IMG/VR virus record: IMGVR_UViG_3300025083_002851
Span: 1 to 27,535 of that record
DNA: 27,535 nucleotides
Reading direction: 5' to 3' (one strand)
DNA from: a virus
The first letter of the stretch is position 1, and each line of letters opens with the position of its first letter. The position numbers and the translations under genes are program-made. This document shows, piece by piece, positions 26,689 through 27,535 of this stretch. The notes below the pieces were generated by a model that was not told where the DNA came from, made no database searches, and saw nothing but the letters and a program-made list of their open reading frames with translations.

Positions 26689-27535
26689 TCTCAATGCCTA
26701 ATGTGATATTTGGATTGGTATTTTCATTTACAAATTCAAAAATATGTTGAACGTGTTTGATATCATCTTCATTTACAACTCTGGTTACTTCGTTAGCAAA
26801 GTGTAACTCTACACCATTGTCAACTGCCATTTTGAGTAACTCATAACGTCTAAATGGATTATCTGGTAAACAATAGATACTGCATAACACAATACCTTCA
26901 ACACCATATCCAGTTATCATTTTTTCTAAGCCTGGGAACCAATTGAGATATTCATTCTCAAATTGATAGTCATTTATTTCAATACCAAACTTATTTGTAT
27001 ACTGTCCTATTATAGCACGTTGCATTGGTAAGGGCAAGTGTTCGCTCCACTTACTGTTCCAACCTGCATAAGTAATCCACTTTTTAGTTGTATCTATTTC
27101 ACGTTTGTCATCACGTTCACCAACAAATCTAAAATACCCACCTGGTAGTTTTCTATGATAATGTTGTCCTTTAGGTAATACTCTACCATCCATGCTCCAA
27201 CGTGTGATATCTGTGTCGTTATTAAAGTTACCATGAATGTGATGTTGCTGGAACAAGTGTGCTTGACCAGGTTCTAGTGTTACAGGATAAACATGCTTAC
27301 GGCATTCATCTTGTATTTTATCATAGTCCCATTGTTCTTTGTATGCATTTGCTGTTAGTTCATCTGACGTTTCCCAATCCATAATCTGCATACTGTTATT
27401 TCCATAACATTTTGTAAAGGGTGTCCATATTGTTCGTAAGCCTAAACCGTTGCCTACCCATATGCCTTGATGGAATGCAAGTAGTCTACCTACTTTTGCT
27501 TGATTGGGTATTACAATTCTTACAGTAAAGAATCT
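26672..27535 (-). CDS. 2OG-Fe(II) oxygenase fused to a sporadic-carbohydrate-cluster domain, 5' end outside window
   Basis: The frame is open to the right edge (287 residues seen). Residues about 1-135 look like the 'sporadic carbohydrate cluster' oxygenase: LLAFHQGIWVGNG, then LFQQHHIHGN and RWSMDGRV, giving one His and the distal His plus an Arg for 2-oxoglutarate; the usual Asp of HxD is not clear (here His-Gln-Gly). Residues about 140-270 (LPLPMQRAIIGQYTNKFG, then GIVLCSIYCLPDNPFRR, then GVELHFANE) resemble the LIC12192-type partner protein, which is usually separate. So two partner proteins are fused. It is likely to make or modify an envelope or virion sugar, together with the adjacent cytidylyltransferase. 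Confidence 0.65.
   Translation of the reverse strand, partial: RFFTVRIVIPNQAKVGRLLAFHQGIWVGNGLGLRTIWTPFTKCYGNNSMQIMDWETSDELTANAYKEQWDYDKIQDECRKHVYPVTLEPGQAHLFQQHHIHGNFNNDTDITRWSMDGRVLPKGQHYHRKLPGGYFRFVGERDDKREIDTTKKWITYAGWNSKWSEHLPLPMQRAIIGQYTNKFGIEINDYQFENEYLNWFPGLEKMITGYGVEGIVLCSIYCLPDNPFRRYELLKMAVDNGVELHFANEVTRVVNEDDIKHVQHIFEFVNENTNPNITLGIENETRL

Noticed and set aside
1-27535. CRISPR arrays, insertion sequences and att sites
   Set aside because: I looked for regularly spaced repeats, transposase-like genes, terminal inverted repeats and target duplications and saw none.

Overview
This 27.5-kb, AT-rich window looks like part of a T4-type (Tevenvirinae-like) tailed phage genome that infects a Gram-negative, probably marine proteobacterium. 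The phage reading rests on four things: a T4 gp44-type clamp-loader subunit; many short genes packed tightly on one strand with 1-35 base overlaps; repeated T4-type late-promoter boxes (NATAAATA, CTAAATA); and a set of host-like metabolic genes of the kind seen in marine myoviruses. The Gram-negative host is inferred from a candidate inner/outer spanin pair, two lipoproteins and a beta-barrel porin with signal peptide and terminal Phe. I cannot name the phage or host from sequence alone.

Layout. Almost everything is on the minus strand; only a phoH gene (5207-5956) and a 42-codon gene (24051-24179) are on the plus strand. From left to right: dnaJ (cut by the window edge) and an acyl carrier protein; a probable spanin pair and two unknown genes; a possible nuclease-fold protein and a small membrane protein; the porin and a small membrane protein, facing phoH across a divergent promoter region (4944-5206); a radical SAM protein and the clamp loader; a glycosyltransferase and a short UDP-sugar dehydrogenase; several small genes (one lipoprotein, one membrane protein); a GroES-like co-chaperonin; an orphan DnaE-like fragment; a run of phage hypotheticals; an HPPD/VOC-like protein; an A-type Fe-S carrier, ClpP, a SufE-like protein and a second radical SAM protein; an EF-hand/HeH membrane protein; NAD synthetase and GMP reductase; an SGNH hydrolase; hypotheticals and a GGCT-like protein; a second divergent control region (23835-24050); NfuA-like, dCMP deaminase, Bfd-like ferredoxin and cupin; and finally a DUF6580-like membrane protein, a nucleotidyltransferase and a 2OG-oxygenase/carbohydrate-cluster fusion that runs off the right edge.

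How the parts may work together. The most striking theme is iron-sulfur chemistry: a SufE-like sulfur acceptor, a SufA/IscA-type carrier, an NfuA-type carrier and a Bfd-type [2Fe-2S] ferredoxin lie with two paralogous radical SAM enzymes, which need [4Fe-4S] clusters. I infer a phage-borne cluster delivery system that keeps these enzymes active. A second theme is nucleotide and cofactor supply (nadE, guaC, dCMP deaminase). A third is proteostasis (DnaJ, GroES-like, ClpP). A fourth is surface or sugar chemistry (UDP-sugar dehydrogenase, glycosyltransferase, SGNH hydrolase, cytidylyltransferase, oxygenase fusion).

Regulation. Several near-consensus sigma-70 promoters can be read directly. Three of them (dnaJ, dnaE-like, cupin) place the -10 box 5-6 bases before the ATG, predicting leaderless messages. 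The two divergent leaders around 4944-5206 each carry a terminator-like hairpin. A helically phased TGTAACA repeat array lies upstream of the 42-codon plus-strand gene.
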